From assembly GCA_964448135.1 (NCBI GenBank), contig CAYUVH010000058.1:62001-126000 (forward strand): a stretch of DNA of 64,000 nucleotides. Direction: 5' to 3'. Below are positions 17,971 through 26,524 of the stretch, piece after piece. Position 1 is the stretch's first letter, and every line of letters starts with the position of its first letter. The stretch comes from CAYUVH01 sp964448135. GTDB lineage: Bacteria > Verrucomicrobiota > Verrucomicrobiia > Limisphaerales > UBA8199. The position numbers were made by a program, and so were the translations under genes. The notes under the pieces are model-generated. The model saw only the letters and a list, made by a program, of their open reading frames with translations. It searched no databases and was not told where the DNA came from.

Positions 17971-19473
17971 ATGGGCTGTCTTAATATGCGATGGGCGAGG
18001 CGTTGGGTGGTTCTACTGCTGGTAGCCGCCTGCGGCATTCAATCCGCGCACTCCGCCTCCACGAACTCCACCGCCCACGATATTCTGCTCCTCGGCCCGT
18101 TCGGCACGCTGGTCCCGACCTCCACCAACGCCATACCGGACAGCTATCTGCCGCCCGCGGACCAGGGCATCCAATCGCAGATTCCGACGCCCGCGCGCGG
18201 CACGCCAGTTTCGGAGCGGGTGCAGTCACGCCAGCGTCAGGCGCGGGAAGGCAAAAATGAATTGAGATTTTTCCCGGATTATTCGCCGGCGCTCATGTCG
18301 TACCTGGCCAGCCAGGATGAGTTCGGCAACACCGCCATTCATCCCGGGCCGCTGATCACCTACACCCCGCTCGACACGGTCGTTCAACAAGCCAAGTACC
18401 AACTCTCGCAATACGGGCTGCGCTATTCGCTATCGCAGACCTTGACCTACGCCGGCATGACGGATGTGATGCAGGGCGCGAACAACCTCGGTTTTTACAC
18501 GCTGGATTTTGCCGGAACGCTGGCGGTCTTCGACGCGCCCGCCGCCGGCACGGCCGGCTGGGTCACGGCCCAATTCGAGACCAAGGCCAGCCTGGGTTCC
18601 GCCGCCGCCACGCAGGATGCCCAGCGCAATCTCGGCACGATCACGGATCCCACCGCCATCTGGTCGAGCGTGAATGGAATCTGGATCCCCCAGCTCGCAT
18701 GGCAGCAATCGTTCCATGAAGGACAGTGGGTGGTGGTGGCCGGAATGGTCAACCAGGGCAATTATTTCGATGGCAACGCCTACGCCAACAACGGGCGCGC
18801 GCAATTCCTGAACTCCGCGCTCATCAACAGCATGGTGCTGCCGCTGCCGGGCGGCAACCTCGGGGCGAATGTGCAATGGCAACCCGTGAAGGAGTGTTAC
18901 GCCATGCTCGGGGGCACGGTGGGCAATGCGCCCGCCGGACAATTGCCCTGGGACAATTTCAGTTGGGAGGACTTCTCGGTGCTGGGTGAGTTCGGTTATG
19001 TGCCGGAGAATTTTCTGGGCCTGGGTCCGGGCGCGTATCGCGTCCAGCCGTTCGTCGCGCGGGCGGGCGGGCCGACGCAGGGTGGGCTGGGTTTCAACCT
19101 CCAGCAGCAGTTGGGTGCGAACGCGCCGTTTGGCTGGTTCGGCCGGTTCGGATTCGGCGGAGCGCAGGTGACCGGCGGCGCCGCGGCGCAGATCGGCACG
19201 GGCTTCGTCATGCGCGGCCCGCTCCAATACATCGGCCTGTTCCCCAGTCGCGACAACGACGCCGCCGGCATCGGCCTGGTCTGGAGCCAGCCGTCAGCCA
19301 CTACGCAGACGGTTTACCACGAAAATGAAATGGCCGTGGAGATGGGCTACTCGCTGCAACTCACCGCCACGACGAAATTGGTGCCGGACCTGCAGGTGGT
19401 GTGGAATCGCGCGTTCAATCCCAACGCGGGACCGGCCCTGGTGTGTCAGGTTCAACTGGACTTCTCATGGTAA
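17971..19473 (+). CDS. OprB-family carbohydrate porin
   Basis: 500 residues. I chose the ATG at 17971, with GGAG upstream, giving MGCLNMRWARRWVVLLLVA and a signal peptide cleaved near SAHSAS. The mature part is an outer-membrane beta-barrel of the OprB type: LFFPDYS-like periplasmic entry, many alternating aromatic strands (GWVTAQFETK, LGWQPVKECYAMLGG-like), and a terminal aromatic Trp (LDFSW), the normal BAM signal. OprB porins pass sugars. The alpha/beta hydrolase start overlaps its last codons (ATGGTAA). Confidence 0.8.
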   Translation: MGCLNMRWARRWVVLLLVAACGIQSAHSASTNSTAHDILLLGPFGTLVPTSTNAIPDSYLPPADQGIQSQIPTPARGTPVSERVQSRQRQAREGKNELRFFPDYSPALMSYLASQDEFGNTAIHPGPLITYTPLDTVVQQAKYQLSQYGLRYSLSQTLTYAGMTDVMQGANNLGFYTLDFAGTLAVFDAPAAGTAGWVTAQFETKASLGSAAATQDAQRNLGTITDPTAIWSSVNGIWIPQLAWQQSFHEGQWVVVAGMVNQGNYFDGNAYANNGRAQFLNSALINSMVLPLPGGNLGANVQWQPVKECYAMLGGTVGNAPAGQLPWDNFSWEDFSVLGEFGYVPENFLGLGPGAYRVQPFVARAGGPTQGGLGFNLQQQLGANAPFGWFGRFGFGGAQVTGGAAAQIGTGFVMRGPLQYIGLFPSRDNDAAGIGLVWSQPSATTQTVYHENEMAVEMGYSLQLTATTKLVPDLQVVWNRAFNPNAGPALVCQVQLDFSW

Positions 19474-20969
19474 AAGACAAATCCCCAACCGGCCGGTCGC
19501 GTGCGCTGCGCTGGACTCTTTTCATCGCGGTCAGCCTGCTGGTCATGGCGTTGCTCGCCGCGGTGGCGTTTCTCTATGGCTGGGCGCGGTTCGCCCGAAG
19601 TCTGCCCGCGCTTCAGGGCTGGCACCGGCACGCGCCGGCGGCGGAGTTTCGCGCGGCGGACGCCCGCCAGGGCTACACCTTCGACGATTATCTGAAACAG
19701 GAAGACAAGGTCTTCCAGCAATTGGACGCCCTTGTCGCCGGCCCGTGGCAGTCCGAAGCGCTGGGAAGATTCGACCGCTTCCGCGTGGGTTCAGTGTGCA
19801 ATCCCGCGCATACCCTGGAGAAAAACTGGAACCGCAGCTTTGTGATGAAGGCCGACAAGCCCCTCGGCGGAGTGCTGCTCATCCACGGATTAAGCGATTC
19901 ACCTTATTCACTCCGGGCGCTGGCCGAGCGCCTGCACAAGGAGGGTTACACGGTGGTCGGCTTGCGTGTGCCCGGTCATGGCACCTGTCCCCGCGCACTG
20001 GCCGAGGTGGATTGGCAGGATTGGACTGCCGCCGTCAAAGTAGCCGTCCGCGGCGTCCGCGATCTGATCCCGGCCGGCGCTCCGCTGATACTGGCCGGTT
20101 ATTCCAACGGCGGCGCGTTAAGCGTGCACTACGCCACCACCGCGCTGGAGGACAAATCCCTGCCGCGCGTTAACGCCATCGTCCTATTCTCGCCCATGAT
20201 TGGCATCAACACCCTCGCGCGAGTATCTCCGGTTTATCGCGCCGTCGCCCGGTTGTCCGGCGATCCGAAGGCCCAATGGTCCGGCATCAGCGCCGAGGTG
20301 GATCCTTACAAATATTGCTCGTGGCCCATGAACGCGAGCGAGCAGGCGTGGAACATCACCCAGCAGGTGGAACGCCGCCTCGCCATTCTCGAACGCGCCG
20401 GCCGCATGGGCGAGATGCCGCCCATCCTCGCCAATCAATCGGCCATCGACGCGACGGTGGTCGTGACGCGCCTGATCACGGTGCTGTTCGACCGGCTTCA
20501 ACCGGGCGGCCCAAGCGAGTTGGTGTTGTTCGATGTCAACCGCGTGGCCTGGCTGGGCAACCTTCTGGATCTCTCGTTCGAGCAGCAAATCCGGCCGCGC
20601 CTGGATCGCAAGGATCTTCCCTTCCGGCTGACGTTGGTGGTCAATGCGGCGACGAATTCGCTGGCTGTCAAAGCGCAGACCCGGGCCGGAGAATCCTTTT
20701 CCGAGCAGCCGCTGCAGGAATCCTGGCCGAAGGATGTATTCTCCCTGTCTCATCTCGCGGTCCCCATCCCGTCGTCCGATCCGGTTTATGGCACGGCGGA
20801 AGCCACGGCACAATCCGGCCTGCCGCTCGGCTCGCTGAGCTTGCGCGGCGAACACGGCGCGCTCATGATTTCGGACGCGCTGCTCATCCGGCAACGGAAT
20901 AATCCTTTTTACCCCTACATGGAAAATCACATTGTCGCCTGGCTGGCAGAAACCGTTCGGCGGCGCTGA
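19467..20969 (+). CDS. Membrane-anchored alpha/beta hydrolase
   Basis: 500 residues from the ATG overlapping the porin stop. The N-terminal segment WTLFIAVSLLVMALLAAVAFLYG is a membrane anchor. The hydrolase core has the oxyanion region VLLIHGLSDSPYSLR, VVGLRVPGHGTCP, and nucleophile elbow GYSNGG (Ser213). The C-terminal HGALMISDALL is where the catalytic His is expected. Lipase/esterase-like, acting in the periplasm or on the envelope; translationally coupled to the porin. A patatin lipoprotein follows after 27 bp, suggesting a lipid or ester-processing function for the operon. Confidence 0.78.
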   Translation: MVKDKSPTGRSRALRWTLFIAVSLLVMALLAAVAFLYGWARFARSLPALQGWHRHAPAAEFRAADARQGYTFDDYLKQEDKVFQQLDALVAGPWQSEALGRFDRFRVGSVCNPAHTLEKNWNRSFVMKADKPLGGVLLIHGLSDSPYSLRALAERLHKEGYTVVGLRVPGHGTCPRALAEVDWQDWTAAVKVAVRGVRDLIPAGAPLILAGYSNGGALSVHYATTALEDKSLPRVNAIVLFSPMIGINTLARVSPVYRAVARLSGDPKAQWSGISAEVDPYKYCSWPMNASEQAWNITQQVERRLAILERAGRMGEMPPILANQSAIDATVVVTRLITVLFDRLQPGGPSELVLFDVNRVAWLGNLLDLSFEQQIRPRLDRKDLPFRLTLVVNAATNSLAVKAQTRAGESFSEQPLQESWPKDVFSLSHLAVPIPSSDPVYGTAEATAQSGLPLGSLSLRGEHGALMISDALLIRQRNNPFYPYMENHIVAWLAETVRRR

Positions 20970-20996
20970 GGCGTTCACTTCATTCACTCATCTGTC

Positions 20997-22361
20997 ATGA
21001 CCGCAAAATTTACCCGCTCCATTTCCTGCGTGATCCTTCTGCTCGCGTTCGCCGGTTGCGCGCGTTACCAGGCCAACCTTCCCAAAACGGATTCCCGCAC
21101 GAACAACGCCTACTATTTCCAAAATCACACCCGGACGAACAATTCCGACGAAATCCTCTTCCTGCTCGCTTTCTCCGGCGGCGGCACGCGCGCGGCGGCG
21201 TTTTCCTACGGCCTGCTCGAATCACTCCGCGACACCAGTTACCCGGTCGCCGGCAGCCAACGGCGCTTGCTCGACGAAGTGGACGCCATTTCATCCGTGT
21301 CCGGCGGGAGCATCACCGCCGCCGCGTACGGCCTTTATGGCGACAAGACCTTCGAAATCTTCGAATCGGCCTTCTTGGAGCGGGATATTGAGCTGGCGTT
21401 GTTGGGCAAGGTGATGAATCCGTTGCACTGGCCCGCGCTCTGGTCGCCGTACTACAGCCGTTCGGACCTGGCGGCCAAATACTACGACAAGATTCTCTTC
21501 AAACACGCGACCTTTCAAAACCTGACCAGCAACAACAGCCCGTATCTCGTCATCAACGGCACCGACGTGGACACCGGCACGCGGATTTCGTTCACCCAGA
21601 ATTTCTTCGACCTGCTGGCCTCCGACGTCTCGAGTTATCCGCTCTCTCGTGCGGTCGCGGCGTCCTCCGCGGTGCCGGGACTGCTCACCCCGATCACGCT
21701 CAACAACTATGCCGGGGAACATCAGAAGGAAGTCCCCGCCTGGGTCATGCATCCCTACGGTCCGGATGCCGGGCTCGCGGGGCGCCAACTCGCCGCGCTC
21801 CGGGATTTCGCCTGCGGCACAAACCATCCGTACCTGCATCTCGTGGACGGTGGCGTCGCGGACAATCTTGGGCTGCGGGTTTACGAGGAAGGTCTTTCGT
21901 ACCTGCAATTGACGCCGGAACTGCTGAAGGCAGGCCCGCTGAAAAATCTCCGCAAGGTGGTGTTCGTTTGCGTCAACGCGCACGTGCAGAATGAAAAGCA
22001 CTGGGACCGGTCGGCCAAAACGCCGGGCTCGCTCGCCGTGGCGATCGTGGCCGATGGCGTGACCATGGAACACTATTCGAACGACTCGCTTTCGCTGTTG
22101 CGATTGGGAATCGAGCGGGCGAAGAATTTTCCCGAGCTCAAGGACAAGGTGGAATTTTATTCCATTGATTTGAGCTTCGATCAGATTCGCGAAACATCCG
22201 AAGCAGAGTACCTGCTGAGCCTGCCGACGTCGTTCTGTTTGCGGGACGAGGCGGTGAAAAAACTGAAGCAGGCAGCTCACACATTGCTTTACCAGCACCC
22301 TGAATTCAAACGGTTGATGACGGATTTGAAGGCGCACCCGGCCGCTGCACCGCGCAAGTGA
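20997..22361 (+). CDS. Patatin-like phospholipase lipoprotein
   Basis: 454 residues. The lipobox LLAFAGC predicts lipidation at about residue 20. The patatin fold shows the glycine-rich oxyanion loop LLAFSGGGTRAAAFSYGLL, the nucleophile motif SSVSGGS (Ser102), and the Asp of VDGGVADNLG (Asp284), forming the Ser-Asp dyad. Patatins hydrolyse acyl chains of phospholipids. Being a lipoprotein it is probably held at the outer membrane. Third gene of the run starting with OprB. Confidence 0.85.
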   Translation: MTAKFTRSISCVILLLAFAGCARYQANLPKTDSRTNNAYYFQNHTRTNNSDEILFLLAFSGGGTRAAAFSYGLLESLRDTSYPVAGSQRRLLDEVDAISSVSGGSITAAAYGLYGDKTFEIFESAFLERDIELALLGKVMNPLHWPALWSPYYSRSDLAAKYYDKILFKHATFQNLTSNNSPYLVINGTDVDTGTRISFTQNFFDLLASDVSSYPLSRAVAASSAVPGLLTPITLNNYAGEHQKEVPAWVMHPYGPDAGLAGRQLAALRDFACGTNHPYLHLVDGGVADNLGLRVYEEGLSYLQLTPELLKAGPLKNLRKVVFVCVNAHVQNEKHWDRSAKTPGSLAVAIVADGVTMEHYSNDSLSLLRLGIERAKNFPELKDKVEFYSIDLSFDQIRETSEAEYLLSLPTSFCLRDEAVKKLKQAAHTLLYQHPEFKRLMTDLKAHPAAAPRK

Positions 22362-22374
22362 TGACTTTTGGTGA

Positions 22375-22491
22375 TGGGGATACCTCAAGCTGCTAAATCT
22401 CCCTCTCGGCCTGATCATCAGCTTCCACGAAATGAAACTCAACGACGGCCTCACCTGCACCATCCTCCCTGCTGCCAATCAACGGCATTGA
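22375..22491 (+). pseudogene. GxxExxY-type protein, C-terminal remnant
   Basis: Reads YLKLLNLPLGLIISFHEMKL then NDGLTCTILPAANQRH and stop, which is the characteristic end of GxxExxY family proteins (typically ...LLINFHxxKLxDGI-xRxIL). Only ~38 of about 125 codons remain and no start precedes it; a stop lies immediately upstream. A 3' relic directly after the patatin gene. The bases from 22492 to 22584 hold nothing I recognise. Confidence 0.6.
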
Positions 22492-22584
22492 GATGTAATG
22501 AAGGTTGTAATTCTTCACGAGAAATCTACACACAGATCCAGCCTTCCAACCACGACGCTCCTCAGCGGGGAACTTTTTTGGTTG

Positions 22585-22746
22585 GAACCCATCTCATAAA
22601 TGGGCGAGGACAGGAACGCCGAGGGATTTGGGCCGGGGGCGAGGCGCGAGGAGGGAGCATCCCCGCAACGGGCTGTGACCGACGAGCAACGAAGCCTTCG
22701 GCCCAAAGACCCGCCGCGCCGCCTTGAGCATTTATGAGCTGGGTTC
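22585..22746. repeat. 162-bp element with 18-bp terminal inverted repeats (MITE-like)
   Basis: The left end GAACCCATCTCATAAATG (22585-22602) and right end CATTTATGAGCTGGGTTC (22729-22746) are inverted repeats with one mismatch. A second inner pair, TTTGGGCC and GGCCCAAA (about 22627 and 22700), lets the element fold into a long hairpin. The GC-rich middle has no ORF. Its right end coincides with the stop codon of the next minus-strand gene. Confidence 0.75.
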
Positions 22747-22973
22747 TAGTCATGCTTTCGGCTGGAGTAAATGAAAGCGCCAACCAGAACGAATGGGGCG
22801 CAAACAAGGCTTAGCGACAATACGCAAATCTTGACCACCAAGCTTGCTCGGGGAGCGAGATGGACAGCCAGGCTCCCGAAAAGTGCCAGTACGACGAAGC
22901 ATGCGCCGAAGGCCAGGGCCAGAAAAAGCAGCACCCAAAGCAGCAGCTTGAACATGTCGAGCCAATAACTCAT
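22746..22973 (-). CDS. Small two-TM membrane protein coupled to a LuxR regulator
   Basis: 75 residues with two strong hydrophobic segments: FKLLLWVLLFLALAFGACFV, and VVKICVLSLSLVCAPFVLVG. Basic residues follow the second (SSRKHD). Its ATG overlaps the upstream regulator's TGA as ATGA, strong evidence for translational coupling and for the gene being real. The stop codon shares its last base with the 162-bp inverted-repeat element. Function unknown. Confidence 0.6.
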   Translation of the reverse strand: MSYWLDMFKLLLWVLLFLALAFGACFVVLALFGSLAVHLAPRASLVVKICVLSLSLVCAPFVLVGAFIYSSRKHD

Positions 22974-23665
22974 ATGTCCCGGGCAGGCTCAGCGGCGGCC
23001 GATGGTTTGCGTCCTTTGGGAGGACAATCGGAAGGTGGCAACAGGCCTGCAAGCACCGCAAAGCGTGTCAGGCCGGCGGTGGTATCGATGCCAAGCTTCG
23101 CGATGATACGATCCCGGAAGTAATCGAATGCTGTCGGCGCGAAACCCATTTGAGTGGCTACTGCGAGGCGACTCTGGCCTTTGGCAATTCTGGCGAGCAC
23201 CTCGCGCTCGCGCATGTTCAGGTGGTACAGATTCGGTGGGGGCTGGCTCAGACGGTAAAGATGCTCCATCGCCAGTCGCGCGGAGTCCCCGGAATAAACG
23301 AACTCGCCGGCGGCGACGCGCTTGATCGCTTGGAGCAGCTCGCCGGGAGGTGTGCTGGCTGGCAACAGGCCGTTGGCGCCGGCGTGGGCGGCTTCGTAAA
23401 CACTCTCGGCGTCAAGAGCCTGGGTAAGCAGCATAACCTTTACGGATGGCAGCTCGCGCCGCAATCGGGCGGCGACTTTCGAACCCGGAACTCCTGCGTG
23501 GTCGTCGGCAACAATGACGAGGTTGGGCGTCAGGTTTTGGGCTTGAGACAGCGCCTGGCTGCCCTTTGAAACCTGGCCCACTATGCGAAGGCCGGTTTCC
23601 GCCGCAAGTCGCTCGCAGAGAGCAGCCGGCTGAGGGGCAACCACCATGAGTTTTAGAGCGCGCAT
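22970..23665 (-). CDS. LuxR/NarL-type response regulator with degenerate receiver
   Basis: 231 residues from the start giving MRALKLMVVAPQP; the frame extends to 23737 but that part is unlike a receiver. The C-terminal LuxR helix-turn-helix is clear: LNMREREVLARIAKGQSRLA then VATQMGFAPTAFDYFRDRII. The N-terminal receiver fold is recognisable, but the acidic pair is lost (VVAPQP), the phospho-acceptor strand reads NLVIVADDHAG without a clear Asp, and the conserved Lys region reads GLLPAS. It may therefore act without phosphorylation. Followed by a coupled small membrane protein. Confidence 0.78.
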   Translation of the reverse strand: MRALKLMVVAPQPAALCERLAAETGLRIVGQVSKGSQALSQAQNLTPNLVIVADDHAGVPGSKVAARLRRELPSVKVMLLTQALDAESVYEAAHAGANGLLPASTPPGELLQAIKRVAAGEFVYSGDSARLAMEHLYRLSQPPPNLYHLNMREREVLARIAKGQSRLAVATQMGFAPTAFDYFRDRIIAKLGIDTTAGLTRFAVLAGLLPPSDCPPKGRKPSAAAEPARDI

Positions 23666-23729
23666 GGATTTTTTCAGATGTTTCTGGAGGATGGAGGCGC
23701 GACCTAAGGGGAACGCTTCAAATTGGCGC

Positions 23730-23981
23730 TCAGCCAAAGTAGGAGGGCAAAACGAGAGCGGCGTAGATCACTCCAAGGACCAGAGCGCCCATGAGCTCGC
23801 GCTGATCCCTGACGCCAGGAAGAGGCGAGCGGATCCGTGCGGTGTTTTGGTCTGGCCATGCCGGCAATACAATTGAACGGATGGTGGCCCGCCCATCCGT
23901 GTTTGCCTCCGCTGGCACTCGCCATCGGACCCTTAGGGTGTAGACGCCCGCTCCCAAGGTGCCGGAACCGGCTACTCGCAC
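23730..23981 (-). CDS. Possible small C-tail-anchored membrane protein
   Basis: 83 codons from a GTG. The soluble part (GVYTLRVRWRVPAEAN) is followed by a C-terminal hydrophobic tail, LMGALVLGVIYAALVLPSYF. It lies between the GpgS/HAD fusion and the LuxR regulator on the same strand. The ribosome-binding site is poor, and protein-like sequence continues upstream of the GTG without a better start, so the gene may be partly decayed or spurious. Confidence 0.35.
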   Translation of the reverse strand: MRVAGSGTLGAGVYTLRVRWRVPAEANTDGRATIRSIVLPAWPDQNTARIRSPLPGVRDQRELMGALVLGVIYAALVLPSYFG

Positions 23982-24016
23982 ATCCTTGGCAGATAACAGG
24001 CGCGGGTCAAGGATAT

Positions 24017-25498
24017 CTATTGAGCGGCAGGCTGGGCGGCTGTTTCGGCCAGCTCTCTAATTTCCGGTTTCCGGGAGACAGGCAGAGCCAATAATCGGAG
24101 GATGTCTCGGAGGTCGCCCTGGACCACATAAGTGGACGCATCGCGCACGGCCGGAGTTTTGGGTTGGAACGCGACTGAGAATCCGGCGGCCTTGAGCAAG
24201 CAGATGTCGTTGTCGCTGTCTCCGACGGCGACTACACGCTCGGCGCCGATGCCGAGCTCCTCGGTGAGATGGCGCAGGACGTTGACTTTGCAGATTGCGT
24301 GCGTGGGGCAGCCTTTTGGGTGCTGCATGGCTGGTGAAAGGGTGAGGCGGCCGGAAGCCTTGTCGCGGTGAAACTTCATGACGTGACTGATGGTGAAATC
24401 GGCAAACACACGCCGGCGCACGACCTCGGCGGCCATGCGGTAACTGTCGGTGACGACGCCGACCAGGTAACCGGCTTTCCGCAAGCCGACAACGGTCTCT
24501 GTGGCGCCGCTCATCAAGGGCAGTTCCCGGGCAACCTGCTCAATGAGATGGCGCGAAACTCCCTTGAAGCAGGCTGCGATGCGTTTGGATCGCTGGATGG
24601 GGGTCAAGGCGGGGTTGTCGAGCAGGGGGGCGAGCTGCTCGGTGCGTCCGGTTTTTTTGGCCAGCTCGACGACGAAACGTCCGTTTAGCAGGGTGCCGTC
24701 CATGTCGAAGAGCGCGAGCTTCTGGGCTTGCTTCAGCATGCTCAGGGCGTGGCGGAAATCGGCGCGGCGAACGCGGTCCCGCTCCCGCGCGTCCCGCACG
24801 TGACTAATGCGCAGCCGGCCCCATTCGTTGGCGCGCTCGAGGATGGTCCGCGCCACCTGGGTGGCCATCTCGCCCAGAGCTTCGAGCGGCTGGCTGCGAT
24901 GGGCTATACGGCCGATGTCCACTTCCACGATGCGGGCGCGCGCGGCTGCCGCATCTATGAGGAGACCCACGTCAACGCCGTAGTCGTTCTCGAAACGCAA
25001 TCGCTTCAGAGTCTCGCGCCGTGCCGCGATGATGCCGCCGAGTGGCTGCGTCAGTTCGGCCAGCTCCGGAAAATAGGTGCGCAGCAGCGGTTTGGCGGTG
25101 AGCATGGTAACGCGCCCGGCGCGCCGGGCGAAGCGGGCCTTTACAAAATCAGCCTCGTCGTCAATCAGCGGGCGGGTGAGGTTTCTGATGAGGTTTTTGC
25201 GCAAACCGCGCAGATCGCCGTCCAAATACACGATGAACTCGTATTTTGCCTCCTGCAGCCCGTCCTCCATCGAGGCGCCCTTCCCGAGCAGCGAACTGGT
25301 GACAACGCGGGCGCCGGAGCGCTCCGCCATTTCGGGCGTACCGTCAATGGAGCCGTCGTCGATGACGAGCACCTCCCCGACGCCGGGGCTGGCGAGGGCA
25401 AGATGGACTACTTTCTCAATGGTGCGCGACTCGTTCAGGACGGGAATGACGACGGTGATTTGTGCGCGCGACGGTTTGGTTCGTTTAGTCTGCTTCAT
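24017..25498 (-). CDS. Glucosyl-3-phosphoglycerate synthase-like glycosyltransferase fused to a HAD phosphatase
   Basis: 493 residues. Residues 1-245 are a GT-A glycosyltransferase resembling GpgS (GT81): TVVIPVLNESRTI, VIDDGSIDGT, GKGASMEDGL, VYLDGDL, ELTQPLGGIIAARRE and IAHRSQPLEALGEMATQV. From about 255 a SerB/GpgP-like HAD domain follows: LFDMDGTLLNGRF with Asp265 and Asp267, VGVVTDSYRMAAEV, and VAVGDSDND. Known GpgS makes glucosyl-3-phosphoglycerate from an NDP-glucose and 3-phosphoglycerate, and a phosphatase then gives glucosylglycerate, a compatible solute; the fusion would do both. I use the ATG at 25498; a GTG at 25537 is also possible. Confidence 0.8.
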   Translation of the reverse strand: MKQTKRTKPSRAQITVVIPVLNESRTIEKVVHLALASPGVGEVLVIDDGSIDGTPEMAERSGARVVTSSLLGKGASMEDGLQEAKYEFIVYLDGDLRGLRKNLIRNLTRPLIDDEADFVKARFARRAGRVTMLTAKPLLRTYFPELAELTQPLGGIIAARRETLKRLRFENDYGVDVGLLIDAAAARARIVEVDIGRIAHRSQPLEALGEMATQVARTILERANEWGRLRISHVRDARERDRVRRADFRHALSMLKQAQKLALFDMDGTLLNGRFVVELAKKTGRTEQLAPLLDNPALTPIQRSKRIAACFKGVSRHLIEQVARELPLMSGATETVVGLRKAGYLVGVVTDSYRMAAEVVRRRVFADFTISHVMKFHRDKASGRLTLSPAMQHPKGCPTHAICKVNVLRHLTEELGIGAERVVAVGDSDNDICLLKAAGFSVAFQPKTPAVRDASTYVVQGDLRDILRLLALPVSRKPEIRELAETAAQPAAQ

Positions 25499-25602
25499 TC
25501 TGCTCTGAGAACGCGGTTTGGAACATTTGCCCGGCACTGCTCCGGCGCAACGCGGTCAATGGCAATTGACAGTCTGAGCGTGCCCAAATTAAGTTTAAAT
25601 TG

Positions 25603-25983
25603 ATGGAATCAAATATTCCAGCAGAGGTTCAAACGTTTTTGGACCGCTACATTACCTCGCTGGATCAATTGGAAGTGCTGCTCTTGGTGTGCTCTTTGCC
25701 TGATCGTGAGTGGGCCGCGGAGGCGGTTTACCAGGTGGTGCTTTCCAATCCCGCGGTGGTGGCCGAGCGGCTCGAGGGTCTCGTAAGGGCCGGACTGCTT
25801 AGCTCCTCAGGCTCTCCCCCGCGCTATCGCTACGGGCCGGCGAACGACGAGCTGGCCCGGCAAGTCGCGGCATTGGGAGCGGTCTACAAAACGGCAAGGC
25901 ACCGGGTGGTCGAATGGATTTATCGTCCACCTGATCCCTTGAAGCCGTTTGCCGATGCCTTTAAATTCACCCGGAGGAATTAA
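25603..25983 (+). CDS. Small winged-helix-like protein
   Basis: 126 residues. The region LDQLEVLLLVCSLPDREWAAEAVY, then SNPAVVAERLEGLVRAGLL and a beta-hairpin (PPRYRYGP), is laid out like a winged-helix DNA-binding domain of MarR/ArsR size, but no canonical recognition motif is certain. The ATG at 25603 is preferred over the TTG just before it. First of three closely spaced genes, divergent from the GpgS/HAD gene, so the shared 104-bp gap may hold promoters for both. Confidence 0.6.
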   Translation: MESNIPAEVQTFLDRYITSLDQLEVLLLVCSLPDREWAAEAVYQVVLSNPAVVAERLEGLVRAGLLSSSGSPPRYRYGPANDELARQVAALGAVYKTARHRVVEWIYRPPDPLKPFADAFKFTRRN

Positions 25984-25985
25984 GC

Positions 25986-26252
25986 ATGGCATTTGCGGTA
26001 TACATACTGTGCGCGGGCACGAGCTTGGTCTGCTTCGGGCTGCTGCTGCGCCACTACCTGCGGCACCGTGGTTCGCTTTTGTTCTTCAGCGCGCTGGGTT
26101 TTCTGTGTTTTGCGGTGGCGAACATTTTACTGTTCGTGGATCTCATCGTAGTGCCGCAGAACGATCTCCGGTTCTGGCGCAACCTGGCCCACCTGGTGGG
26201 TGTGGTGCTCTTGCTGTATGGGCTGATTCAGCGAAAGGAGGGTGAGTTGTGA
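25986..26252 (+). CDS. Small DUF5985-like membrane protein A
   Basis: 88 residues, three hydrophobic segments: VYILCAGTSLVCFGLLLRHY, LLFFSALGFLCFAVANILLF, and LVGVVLLLYGLI. The layout and the FFSALGFLCFAVANILL segment resemble the DUF5985 group of small membrane proteins. It begins 2 bp after the upstream stop and overlaps the next gene by one base (TGATG). The two membrane proteins are related in layout and probably interact. Function unknown. Confidence 0.6.
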   Translation: MAFAVYILCAGTSLVCFGLLLRHYLRHRGSLLFFSALGFLCFAVANILLFVDLIVVPQNDLRFWRNLAHLVGVVLLLYGLIQRKEGEL

Positions 26253-26524
26253 TGAACTCGGAGGCGGTTTTGTCTTTCATGAGTGGCGCAATCACGATGG
26301 GCTACACGGCGGTGGCGTTTTGCTTTTTGAGTTCGTGGTGGCGCGGGCGCAACGCTTTGATCGGACTGTTCGCCGTGGCGTTTTTCCTGCTTGCAATCGA
26401 GCGCGTGCTCTACTTTTTCATTCCGAGTGAGAATGAGTATCAGCCGCTGGTTTATCTGATTCGCCTCAGCGCCTTCTCACTGATCATTCTCGGGATAGCG
26501 GTGCAGAATCGACGTCAGCGGTGA
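26252..26524 (+). CDS. Small DUF5985-like membrane protein B
   Basis: 90 residues with segments AITMGYTAVAFCFLSSWW, LIGLFAVAFFLLAIERVLYF, and LIRLSAFSLIILGIAV. Its middle segment is similar to that of the preceding protein, indicating a paralogous pair. Start chosen at the ATG of the TGATG overlap (a GTG is adjacent). Third gene of the winged-helix/membrane/membrane operon. Confidence 0.6.
   Translation: MNSEAVLSFMSGAITMGYTAVAFCFLSSWWRGRNALIGLFAVAFFLLAIERVLYFFIPSENEYQPLVYLIRLSAFSLIILGIAVQNRRQR

Noticed and set aside
22561..22746. Small RNA gene in the inverted-repeat element
   Set aside because: The structure is strong, but terminal inverted repeats point to a mobile element and no promoter is seen.
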